Shown: piece after piece, positions 1 through 5,212 of the stretch
Numbering within the stretch: the first letter of the stretch is position 1
Layout: each line of letters starts with the position of its first letter
Assembly: GCA_023391175.1 (NCBI GenBank)
Contig: JAEWBL010000044.1
Location: forward strand, 1 to 5,212
Direction: 5' to 3'
Length of the DNA: 5,212 nucleotides
Source of the DNA: Pseudomonadota bacterium
GTDB taxonomy: Bacteria > Pseudomonadota > Alphaproteobacteria > Rhizobiales > Xanthobacteraceae
Notes under the pieces: generated by a model
Databases searched by the model: none
Seen by the model: the letters and a program-made list of their open reading frames with translations, nothing else
What the model was told of the DNA's origin: nothing
Position numbers and translations under genes: made by a program

Positions 1-239
1 CCTGCGTCATCGAAGGGGAAATGACGCTGTACCTCGAAGGCGCCGCCCCCGCGAAGGCGACGGCAGGACAGTGCTATTCCATGCCCTCGGGCAAGCCCAT
101 GTCGGGGGTGAATAGCGGCCCGGCCAATGCCGTGCTGCTCGACATCTTCACCGTCAAGGCCGGCGCACCCGCCTGGCGGGTGACGGAGGACGGGGTGGAG
201 GGCATCCAGCAGCAGTTTTCCACGACACCCGCCCGGTAG
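1..239 (+). CDS. Cupin-domain protein, C-terminal part (5' end outside window)
   Basis: Reading frame is open from base 3 (first full codon TGC) to the TAG at 237-239, giving about 78 residues; the ATG at 21 is internal to the fold and is probably not the true start. The protein begins CVIEGEMTLYLEG, a beta-strand pair typical of a cupin barrel, followed by a near-perfect second cupin motif, G(X)5PXG(X)2H(X)3N, seen here as GQCYSMPSGKPMSGVN at bases 69-116. The metal-ligand His of that motif is Met (codon 99-101). The following segment (AVLLDIFTVKAGAPAW) matches the last strands of a small single-domain cupin_2 protein. Such proteins are cytosolic or secreted sugar, aromatic or small-molecule binding or enzyme domains, so no substrate can be assigned. 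The first cupin motif, which carries the other metal ligands, is outside the window. The gene converges on the SGNH gene. Fold assignment is fairly sure; function is unknown. Confidence 0.75.
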   Translation, partial: CVIEGEMTLYLEGAAPAKATAGQCYSMPSGKPMSGVNSGPANAVLLDIFTVKAGAPAWRVTEDGVEGIQQQFSTTPAR

Positions 240-274
240 GCGTCACCACGCCGCCGGACCTCACTCCGCCGGCG
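239..274. terminator. Possible weak terminator hairpins at convergent junction
   Basis: Two small alternative stems lie in the 21-nt gap between the cupin stop and the end of the SGNH gene. One is GGCGT/ACGCC (239-243 with 248-252, 4-nt loop). The other is CGCCGG/CCGGCG (252-257 with 269-274, 11-nt loop), which runs into the last codons of the SGNH gene. They share base 252, so both cannot form fully. Neither is followed by a T run, so a terminator role is only inferred from position between convergent genes. Confidence 0.25.
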
Positions 275-1358
275 TGCCCTTGCAGGGCATGGCGCGTTCG
301 GTGGGCGCGTAGATGAGGATGTCGGGCTTGAAGCGCTCGACGGCCCCCATCTCGAAGCGGCAATAGCGGTGGTGCATCCACGCGTAGGCCGACGCCTGCG
401 ACGCGCCGAGGCCGCGCCAGGAGCCTTGGGAGAAGCTGTCGCCGATGACCATGATGCGCGGGCCGGCATGGCCGGTGTCGATGGCATAGGGCTGGAAGGG
501 ATCGTTGTCCGGAACCGGCTTGAAGATGCCGGGGATGAGCTTCGGGTCCTTCGGCGCCACCATGGGGCCCTTCGGCGGGAACATCACGTCCGGCGGGTTG
601 GGCACGGGGGAGCCGGTCGCGCGCAGGAGGTCGCCGGTGAGGCGCGGCTCGGGCGGGCCGAGGGCGTCCTCCGGCTTCACTTCCAGATCAGGACGGCCGG
701 CGGCGGCCATGGCGGCGTTGAAGCCGAGGAGCTGACCGCGCTGGTTCCAGTGGGTGTCGTAGCGCCAATGGACCGGCCCGCTCTTCTTCGCCTCGGCGAG
801 GATGGGGCGCATGTCCACGAAGGTGATGCCGGCCGCCTTCATCTTCTCCGCCACGAGATCATATTCCGTGGGCGAGACCTTCAGGCGCCGGGCATAGGCG
901 GGCAGATACTCGAAATTGGTGGTGTGGCCGTTGGGCGGGATGAGCACCACGAAGCGTCCGCCATGGGCGGTCATGTAGGCGTTCATGCGCTCGGCGAGGG
1001 CGACGATGCCACTCACCGCCTCCGGCCGCACCAATTGGCCGAGCGACTGCTCCAGCGCGTGCTCGTCCTTGAGGAAGAGCGAGCCGTTCTCGCCCTTCAG
1101 CGCGAGGTCGCCCTGGGTGTCGCCGATGAAGCGCACATAGGAGCGGTGGGCGGTGAGCACCGCGCCGCGGAAGCCGAAGACGTTGTTGATGTAAGGGTCG
1201 AGCCGGCGCGCCGCGTCCTCCCACCAGCGCGCCTCGGGGGCGGCGACGGTGCGCAGCGGGGCCGGCAGATCCGGCGCGATGAGGCCGATGGTGGGCAAGG
1301 TGAGGATGGCGAAGAAGATCACCGCCCACCAGCGGCGGAAGGACATCAGAAGCGGCAT
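261..1358 (-). CDS. AlgJ/AlgX-type SGNH O-acetyltransferase, membrane-anchored periplasmic
   Basis: This 365-residue protein is the likely periplasmic half of a polysaccharide O-acetylation system: it takes acetyl groups exported by the neighbouring MBOAT protein and transfers them to a glycan. An uncleaved signal anchor is visible (basic RR at 8-9, hydrophobic 10-29). Family landmarks follow in order: NNVFGFRGAVL near 58-68, LKGENGSLFLKDE at 87-99 (the usual 'GkdGwLFl' strand), the Asp-x-His pair in YDTHWN (D201, H203) and the nucleophile block GDSFSQG (306-312, S308). Together these give the expected Ser-His-Asp triad. Length is close to AlgJ and shorter than AlgX, so no C-terminal carbohydrate-binding module is expected. 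Between the triad blocks is a proline-rich stretch (about 251-290). Its only two cysteines are C333 and C359. The start at 1358 is favoured over Met5 by an AGGAGG six bases upstream. It lies 18 nt behind the MBOAT gene and is last in the cluster. The target glycan is unknown; it need not be alginate. Confidence 0.87.
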   Translation of the reverse strand: MPLLMSFRRWWAVIFFAILTLPTIGLIAPDLPAPLRTVAAPEARWWEDAARRLDPYINNVFGFRGAVLTAHRSYVRFIGDTQGDLALKGENGSLFLKDEHALEQSLGQLVRPEAVSGIVALAERMNAYMTAHGGRFVVLIPPNGHTTNFEYLPAYARRLKVSPTEYDLVAEKMKAAGITFVDMRPILAEAKKSGPVHWRYDTHWNQRGQLLGFNAAMAAAGRPDLEVKPEDALGPPEPRLTGDLLRATGSPVPNPPDVMFPPKGPMVAPKDPKLIPGIFKPVPDNDPFQPYAIDTGHAGPRIMVIGDSFSQGSWRGLGASQASAYAWMHHRYCRFEMGAVERFKPDILIYAPTERAMPCKGTPAE

Positions 1359-1364
1359 GGCGTC

Positions 1365-1370
1365 CCTCCT
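1365..1370 (-). promoter_or_regulatory. Strong ribosome binding site for the SGNH gene
   Basis: On the minus strand AGGAGG is followed by GACGCC and then ATG, a six-base spacing. It lies within the 18-nt gap after the MBOAT stop codon and fixes the SGNH start at 1358 rather than at the in-frame ATG four codons later. Confidence 0.8.
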
Positions 1371-1376
1371 CTCTTC

Positions 1377-2795
1377 TCAGAAGCGGAAATAGAGGAACGG
1401 CGAATAGGTCGCCGCGCCCACCGAGAGCACGCAGAGCACGAACAGGCCCCACACCACGAGCGAATCCACCGCGCCGAATACGGCCAGCCGCATCTTCGGC
1501 GCCATCGAGCGGCCGCCGGGGCGCGGCAGGCCGAACATGGCGAGCGGCCACGCCAGCACCAGGATGGCCAGCGTCACCGGCTTCAGCTCCACCTCCAACT
1601 GGGCGGAAAGATAGCCGGCGCCGTTCATCCCCACGAGGCCCTGGAACAGCTCCAGCGCCTGCGGCAGGCTGTCGGCGCGGAACCACACCCAGCCGGTGAG
1701 CACCACCAGCAGCACGTAGAGGTGGGAGAGGACGCGCGGCGCGCCCTTCATCCACGCGCCGAAGCGGGTGCGCTCCAGCACCAGAAAGGTGCCGTGGTGG
1801 GCGCCCCAAATCACGAAGGTCCAGCTCGCCCCGTGCCACAGGCCGCAGAGCAGGAAGACGGTCCAGAGGTTCGCCGCCGTGTGCAGATGGCCGTGCCGGT
1901 TGCCGCCCAGCGGGATGTAGAGATAGTCGCGGAACCAGCTCGACAGGCTCATGTGCCAGCGGCGCCAGAAATCCGAGATGGAGCGCGCGCCATAGGGCAG
2001 GTTGAAGTTGCGCGGGAACTTCAGCCCCATGGCGATGGCGAGGCCGATGGCCATGTTGGAATAGCCGCCGAAGTCGAAATAGATCTGCAGCGCATAGGCG
2101 GTGACGCCGAGCCACGCCTCGCCGAGATTGGGGGTGGCGGTGTGGTCGAACACCGCCGCCACCACCGGGGCCACCTCGTCGGCGATCAGCACCTTCCAGG
2201 ACAGGCCGATGACGAAGATGCGCAGCCCCGCCGAGACGCGGCCGAGCGTGGTGCGCCGCTGCCGGATGCGCCGGTGGATGGTGGAGTAGCGGACGATGGG
2301 TCCGGCCACCAGCTGCGGGAACATGGTGATGTAGACCGCGATCTCCTCGAACCGCCCATTGGCCGCGGCTTTCCGGCGGTACACGTCCACGAGGTAGGAG
2401 ATGGCGTGGAAGGTGAAGAAGGAGATGCCGAGTGGCAGCGCCGGATGCACCACCGGCAGCGCGAGGCCCGCCGGCGCCAGCAGCAGATTGAAGTTTTGCG
2501 CCAGGAAGCCGGAATATTTGAAGGCGATGAGGCCCGCGAGGTTCGCCGCCACCGCGAGGCCAAGCACACGGAGCCGCCAGCGTTCGCTGCGGCCGTCGAT
2601 GGCGAGGGCGAGGAAGTAGTTACCGACGATGGAGGCCGCCAGCACCAGAACGTTGGCGATACCGCCCCAGGCGTAGAACACCAGCGAGAAGGCGAGCAGC
2701 ACCATGTTCTTCGCGCGCACGCCGGGGGTCGCGAAGTAGCACAGCAGGAAGGCCGGCAGGAAATAGAACAGGAAGGTGACGGAGGAGAAGACCAT
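1377..2795 (-). CDS. MBOAT family O-acyltransferase (AlgI-like)
   Basis: This 472-residue polytopic inner-membrane protein probably moves acetyl groups from a cytosolic donor across the membrane for periplasmic glycan O-acetylation. It opens with the family signature MVFSSVTFLFYFLP and ends FLYFRF, both typical of full-length AlgI/DltB-like MBOATs. Conserved blocks appear in order: PLGISFFTFHAISYLVD (121-137), FPQLVAGPIVRY (159-170), YFDFGGYSNMAIG (239-251), FWRRWHMSLSSWFRDYLYIP (276-295) and LWHGASW (319-325). H321 in LWHGASW corresponds to the invariant catalytic His of the family; H281 is a second conserved His. About ten or more hydrophobic segments can be seen, including roughly 5-21, 34-66, 76-92, 310-340, 357-375, 405-424 and 440-462. 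The start is 21 nt after the nadK stop, with only a weak ribosome site (GGCGAG), so translational coupling to nadK is likely. Pairing with the downstream SGNH gene is the standard AlgI/AlgJ arrangement. Family call is very sure; acyl group and target are inferred. Confidence 0.95.
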   Translation of the reverse strand: MVFSSVTFLFYFLPAFLLCYFATPGVRAKNMVLLAFSLVFYAWGGIANVLVLAASIVGNYFLALAIDGRSERWRLRVLGLAVAANLAGLIAFKYSGFLAQNFNLLLAPAGLALPVVHPALPLGISFFTFHAISYLVDVYRRKAAANGRFEEIAVYITMFPQLVAGPIVRYSTIHRRIRQRRTTLGRVSAGLRIFVIGLSWKVLIADEVAPVVAAVFDHTATPNLGEAWLGVTAYALQIYFDFGGYSNMAIGLAIAMGLKFPRNFNLPYGARSISDFWRRWHMSLSSWFRDYLYIPLGGNRHGHLHTAANLWTVFLLCGLWHGASWTFVIWGAHHGTFLVLERTRFGAWMKGAPRVLSHLYVLLVVLTGWVWFRADSLPQALELFQGLVGMNGAGYLSAQLEVELKPVTLAILVLAWPLAMFGLPRPGGRSMAPKMRLAVFGAVDSLVVWGLFVLCVLSVGAATYSPFLYFRF

Positions 2796-2816
2796 GGCTC
2801 GCCGGCGCCCGGGGCG

Positions 2817-3593
2817 TCAGTAGACGAACTGCTCGCGCAGGATGCGTTCGTCGAGACCATGGTCGGGGTCGAACAGCATGTCCACGGAGGAGGTGGTATC
2901 GAGCCGCGCGGAGACGGCGATGATGTCGCGCACCTCGAAATGGTCGGCCGCCGCGCTCACCGGGCGCTTGTCGGCCTCCATCACGGCGATGTCGATGCGC
3001 GCGCGGTCCGGCACCAGCGCGCCGCGCCAGCGGCGGGGGCGGAAGGGCGAGATAGGGGTGAGCGCCAGAAGCGCCGTGCCCAGCGGCAGGATCGGCCCAT
3101 GGGCGGAGAGGTTGTAGGCGGTGGAGCCGGCCGGGGTCGCGACGATGATGCCGTCGCAGATCAGCTCCTCCAGCCGCATCTTGCCGTCGATGGAGATGCG
3201 CAGCTTCGCCGCCTGATAGGACTGGCGCAGCAGGGACACCTCGTTGAAGGCCGGCGCGCGGTGGCGCATGCCGTTGGAGGTGACTGCCTCCATCATGAGC
3301 GGGTGGATGGTCACCTGCTGGGCGGCGGTGAGGCGCTCGACCAGCCCCTCCTCGCGGAAGGTGTTCATCAGGAAACCCACCGAGCCGCGGTGCATGCCGT
3401 AGATGGGCAGGGTGCGTTCGCGGAAGCGATGGAGCGTCTGGAGCATCAGGCCGTCGCCGCCCAGGGCGACCACCACGTCGGCGTCTTCCTCCGCCACCAG
3501 ACCATAGCGGGCGACGAGGCGCTCGCGCGCGGCCTCGGCCTCGGGCGTCTGGCTGGAAACGAAGGCGATGCGCTGGAAACGGGGTTCGCTCAT
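2817..3593 (-). CDS. nadK: NAD kinase
   Basis: This 258-residue cytosolic enzyme phosphorylates NAD+ at the 2'-hydroxyl of its adenosine ribose to make NADP+, using ATP or polyphosphate. The family signatures are intact: GGDG at 45-48 (D47 is the proposed catalytic residue), the NE pair at 117-118, and the large glycine-rich block [20 protein letters not shown] at 147-166. [14 protein letters not shown] (178-191) is also characteristic of alphaproteobacterial NadK. The length matches the short bacterial form, so the gene looks complete, and nothing suggests loss of function. Start at 3593 fits the usual N-terminus ([17 protein letters not shown]), although no strong ribosome site precedes it. 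It is the first gene of the leftward cluster, divergent from cutA. Having surface-glycan acetylation genes directly behind it is unusual and has no obvious metabolic explanation. Confidence 0.96.
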   Translation of the reverse strand: MSEPRFQRIAFVSSQTPEAEAARERLVARYGLVAEEDADVVVALGGDGLMLQTLHRFRERTLPIYGMHRGSVGFLMNTFREEGLVERLTAAQQVTIHPLMMEAVTSNGMRHRAPAFNEVSLLRQSYQAAKLRISIDGKMRLEELICDGIIVATPAGSTAYNLSAHGPILPLGTALLALTPISPFRPRRWRGALVPDRARIDIAVMEADKRPVSAAADHFEVRDIIAVSARLDTTSSVDMLFDPDHGLDERILREQFVY

Positions 3594-3653
3594 CGGTGCG
3601 TCGGTCAGGAGGATCGTCCGGTCGGCGGGCCGGGAGCGGAAGGGGCCGGGTAC

Positions 3654-3682
3654 GGTCTAGCGGTCCCGCCGCAATCTGTCGA
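3654..3682 (-). promoter_or_regulatory. nadK: Candidate sigma70-type promoter for nadK cluster
   Basis: Reading the minus strand, TCGACA (3682-3677; five of six match TTGACA) is followed after 17 nt by TAGACC (3659-3654; three of six match TATAAT). Transcription would begin about 50-55 nt upstream of the nadK start. The -10 element is poor, and a GC-rich genome can produce such matches by chance, so this is only the best candidate seen by eye. Confidence 0.25.
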
Positions 3683-3747
3683 GGCGCCGGGCGGGATGGT
3701 AGGGTCGCGGTGGAAGCGCATCGGCAGCCTAGCCCGCCGCGTGCCCC

Positions 3748-3754
3748 GGAGGAG
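3748..3754 (+). promoter_or_regulatory. cutA: Ribosome binding site deciding the cutA start
   Basis: GGAGGAG lies immediately before CTTATG, so its GGAGG core is five bases from the ATG at 3758. The frame is open for a further 54 codons upstream, starting at a GTG near 3596, but this site together with the family's usual N-terminus selects the ATG at 3758. Confidence 0.8.
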
Positions 3755-3757
3755 CTT

Positions 3758-4081
3758 ATGCCCGCGCGCATCGTCTATGCCACCTTCCCAAGCGTCGCGG
3801 AGGCCGAGGAGATGGGCCGTGCCCTGGTGGAGGCGCGGCTCGTGGCCTGCGCCAACATCCTGCCGGAGATGGTCTCCATCTACCGCTGGGAGGGGAAGAT
3901 CGAGCGCGGCACCGAGGCGGTGATGATGCTGAAGACCACCGCCGAGCGGGCCTCCGAGGTCGTGGAGGCGGTGCGCGCCGCCCATCCTTACGATGTGCCT
4001 GCCATCGTCGTGCTGCCGCTGGAAGGCGGCCTGCCGGCCTATCTCGCCTGGATCGCCGGCGAGGTGGCGGCGGGAGGCTGA
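3758..4081 (+). CDS. cutA: CutA1-type PII-like trimeric protein (divalent cation tolerance)
   Basis: This is a complete 107-residue CutA, the usual size for the family, which forms very stable trimers with a ferredoxin-like fold resembling PII signalling proteins. Conserved family positions are visible: LVACANI (28-34, with C31), the S-x-Y-x-W-x-G-x-I block (S40, Y42, W44, G46, I48), E53 and K59, HPYDVPAI (76-83) and the C-terminal YLAWI (95-99). In E. coli the gene was linked to copper and other divalent-metal tolerance, but the biochemical role of the family is still uncertain. Start is set by a GGAGG five bases upstream. It is transcribed away from nadK and converges with the MBL gene, with a strong hairpin spanning its stop codon. 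It appears to be a single-gene unit. Confidence 0.95.
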   Translation: MPARIVYATFPSVAEAEEMGRALVEARLVACANILPEMVSIYRWEGKIERGTEAVMMLKTTAERASEVVEAVRAAHPYDVPAIVVLPLEGGLPAYLAWIAGEVAAGG

Positions 4082-4094
4082 AGCACCCGCCGCC
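4066..4094. terminator. Perfect 9-bp G/C hairpin between convergent genes
   Basis: GGCGGCGGG (4066-4074) and CCCGCCGCC (4086-4094) are exact inverted repeats separated by an 11-nt loop that contains the cutA stop codon (4079-4081). The stem covers the last cutA codons and most of the 19-nt gap before the end of the MBL gene. A hairpin here could end transcripts from both sides. There is no T tract on either strand, only TT after the right arm, so intrinsic termination is inferred from stem strength and convergent position; it may instead stabilise 3' ends. Confidence 0.45.
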
Positions 4095-4100
4095 TTGCCC

Positions 4101-5132
4101 TCACAGCACCGGGCGCCAATAGATCGGCTGGTAGCGGTAGCCGTCGCCCTTCTTCTCGATGTAGGCGGCGCCGGGGAACGGGAAGTGATAGCCCGCCACC
4201 AGGATGCGCTCCGCCGCGAGCCGGTCGTAGGTCTTGCGCCGCACCGCCTCGGCCGCTGCGGCATCCATGTCGAACGTCGCGTGCCAGCCGGGATTGGCCA
4301 CGAACAATGCGGGCAGATTGGTGATGTCGGACTGGATGAAGAGGGTGTCGAAGCCAGACTCCAGCTCGAAGGAGGTGTGTCCCGGCGTATGGCCCGGCGT
4401 GCCGACCGCCTTCAGCCCCGGCGCCAGCTCCTTGTCCCAGGCGTAGCGCTCCACCTTGCCCTCGAAGGGCTTGAACACCCGCCGCACGTTCTGGAAGCCG
4501 GGCTTGAGGCCATCCGGCGCGCGGCTCATCTGGCCGTCGTCCATCCAGAATGCCCATTCCTTCTCCGGCACCATCAGCTGTGCCTTGGGATAGGCCGGCG
4601 TGCCGTCGGCGAGGAGTAGGCCGTTGATGTGGTCCTGATGGAAGTGGGAGATGACCACCTGATCGATGGAGGCGGGATCGATCTCCAGGTCCTCAAGGGT
4701 CGAGCGCACCAGGCCCACGGGGCCAGCCTGTCCGCCGTTGCCGGTATCCACCAGCACCTTCCGCCCGCCGATGTCGAGCAGCAGGACGGTGAAGGAGATG
4801 GGCACCTGATTTTCCGGCAGATAGGCCTTCTTCAGGGCCGCGTTCACCGCGTCCTTGGGCTGGTTGCGCACGAAGGTGTCGGAGAGCGGGATCGTCCGCA
4901 TGCCGTCGGAGATGGCCGTCACGACCACGTCGCCGACCTTGTAGCGATAGGCGCTTGGAACCTGCATGGGGCCGGCTGTCTTCGTCGGTTCGGGTTTGGC
5001 TGCGACAGGCTGGGCCGGAGTCTTGGCGGGCGTCTGGGCGGGCGTCTGGGCGGCGGCGCCCCCCATGCCGGCCAGGGTGCCGGCGATGCCGGCCGTGCCG
5101 GCCAGAAGGGTCCGGCGGGAAACCTCGGTCAT
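4101..5132 (-). CDS. Tat-exported MBL-fold metallohydrolase (methyl parathion hydrolase/lactonase-like)
   Basis: The 343-residue precursor begins with a twin-arginine signal: SRRTLL at 5-10, a hydrophobic Ala/Gly stretch to about 25, and a likely cleavage site AAA-Q after residue 28. A low-complexity linker follows (29-51, four-residue repeats QTPA/KTPA). The mature domain has the metal-binding set of a two-metal MBL enzyme: HFHQDH (H163, H165, D167, H168), H252 in TPGHTPGHTS, D269 in FIQSD, and H316 in GYHFPFPG. The ending, where GYHFPFPG is followed by an Ile-containing turn and GYRYQP, and the late FDMDAAAAEAVRRK (287-300) resemble methyl parathion hydrolase-type proteins, a group that also includes lactonases. 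The substrate cannot be read from sequence; a lactone, ester or phosphotriester is plausible. Tat export suggests it folds and takes up metal in the cytoplasm before moving to the periplasm. GAGGAG six bases upstream supports the start. It is transcribed alone and converges on cutA. Confidence 0.88.
   Translation of the reverse strand: MTEVSRRTLLAGTAGIAGTLAGMGGAAAQTPAQTPAKTPAQPVAAKPEPTKTAGPMQVPSAYRYKVGDVVVTAISDGMRTIPLSDTFVRNQPKDAVNAALKKAYLPENQVPISFTVLLLDIGGRKVLVDTGNGGQAGPVGLVRSTLEDLEIDPASIDQVVISHFHQDHINGLLLADGTPAYPKAQLMVPEKEWAFWMDDGQMSRAPDGLKPGFQNVRRVFKPFEGKVERYAWDKELAPGLKAVGTPGHTPGHTSFELESGFDTLFIQSDITNLPALFVANPGWHATFDMDAAAAEAVRRKTYDRLAAERILVAGYHFPFPGAAYIEKKGDGYRYQPIYWRPVL
5020..5053 (-). repeat. 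12-bp tandem repeat encoding TPAQ/TPAK linker units
   Basis: A 12-nt unit (GGCGGGCGTCTG on the plus strand) is repeated almost exactly about 2.8 times, with one mismatch at 5024 versus 5036. Because 12 is a multiple of three, each unit encodes one four-residue Thr-Pro-Ala-Gln/Lys block just after the predicted Tat cleavage site of the MBL protein. Slippage would change linker length without breaking the frame. Confidence 0.7.
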
Positions 5133-5212
5133 CCAATTCTCCTCGGGGCGTGAAGCGCCGGAAGATTAGGACACCGCTTCAGGACAAATCGATGCCGGAA
5201 CGGAAACGCCGC
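5133..5212. promoter_or_regulatory. Upstream region of the MBL gene, to window edge
   Basis: Next to the gene on the minus strand is the ribosome site GAGGAG (5144-5139) with spacer AATTGG. Further out is a TAATCT (5168-5163), which could be a -10 element with transcription starting about 24 nt before the start codon, but no convincing -35 sits 17 nt away (CGATTT). A direct repeat TGTCCT (5186-5181 and 5173-5168 on the minus strand, 13-nt pitch) overlaps the edge of this region. The ribosome site is well supported; promoter and operator roles are tentative. Confidence 0.4.

Larger units (their letters stand above)
3594..3757. other. Divergent intergenic region between nadK and cutA
   Basis: This 164-nt GC-rich stretch must carry the 5' ends of both divergent transcripts. 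Frames remain open across it by composition, but the rightward frame leading into cutA encodes only an Arg/Gly/Ser-rich extension with no family resemblance, so I treat it as noncoding. Apart from a weak leftward promoter candidate and the cutA ribosome site, I see no clear operator, riboswitch or RNA gene. Confidence 0.6.

Noticed and set aside
859..2115. A 418-codon minus-strand frame overlapping the MBOAT and SGNH genes
   Set aside because: It is a shifted frame of the two real genes with Arg/Ala/Pro/His-rich low-complexity translation; the real frames carry clear MBOAT and SGNH motifs.
261..2795. Assignment of the acetylation pair specifically to alginate (algI/algJ)
   Set aside because: Family motifs show the mechanism but not the glycan; no alginate synthesis genes are present and the group is used for many polysaccharides.
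3677..3705. A rightward promoter for cutA (TGTCGA, 17 nt, TAGGGT)
   Set aside because: The -35 match is very poor and the -10 has only three consensus bases, so it is no better than chance in this GC-rich stretch.
3596..3757. An N-terminal extension of cutA by 54 codons
   Set aside because: The added residues are Arg/Gly/Ser-rich with no similarity to the family, while the ATG at 3758 has a strong ribosome site and gives the standard CutA length.
369..3923. A 1184-codon open frame on the plus strand across the whole nadK-MBOAT-SGNH cluster
   Set aside because: It lies exactly in register opposite three well-supported genes and stays open because those genes lack TTA, CTA and TCA codons. Its translation is a His/Arg/Gly/Glu-rich composition artefact with no recognisable domain, and it runs out of frame into cutA.
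5059..5104. Repeated GCCGGC-type units in the Tat signal region as a structural repeat
   Set aside because: They are uneven in spacing and are explained by the Ala/Gly-rich signal peptide written in high-GC codons.

Overview
The window looks like chromosomal DNA from a high-GC alphaproteobacterium, most likely Hyphomicrobiales (possibly near Xanthobacteraceae). This is inferred from strong G/C bias at third codon positions, the short NAD kinase with its alphaproteobacterial core ([12 protein letters not shown]), and Shine-Dalgarno-led, tightly packed genes. I see no mobile element, CRISPR array, tRNA or rRNA. Species-level placement is not possible from sequence reading alone.

Layout, left to right. 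(1) The 3' end of a rightward cupin-fold gene (1-239). (2) A leftward three-gene cluster with gaps of about 20 nt: nadK (NAD kinase, 3593 to 2817), an AlgI-type MBOAT O-acyltransferase (2795 to 1377) and an AlgJ/AlgX-type SGNH O-acetyltransferase with a membrane anchor (1358 to 261). (3) A 164-nt divergent intergenic region (3594-3757). (4) Rightward cutA (3758-4081). (5) A convergent junction with a perfect 9-bp G/C hairpin (4066-4094). (6) A leftward Tat-exported metallo-beta-lactamase-fold hydrolase of the methyl parathion hydrolase/lactonase-like group (5132 to 4101). (7) 80 nt of upstream DNA reaching the window edge.

How the genes fit together. The MBOAT and SGNH proteins form the standard two-part machine for O-acetylating a cell-surface or secreted glycan: the membrane protein passes acetyl groups outward and the periplasmic SGNH protein transfers them to sugar. 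No glycosyltransferase, polymerase or AlgF-like gene lies in the window, so the glycan is unknown. The acetylation pair sits directly behind nadK, a housekeeping gene, and is probably cotranscribed with it. CutA and the MBL hydrolase appear to be independent units.

I did not find a convincing new biological system. The points most worth a second look are the nadK/O-acetylation linkage, a His-to-Met change at a cupin metal-ligand position, the hairpin between cutA and the hydrolase gene, and the repeat-encoded linker of the exported hydrolase.
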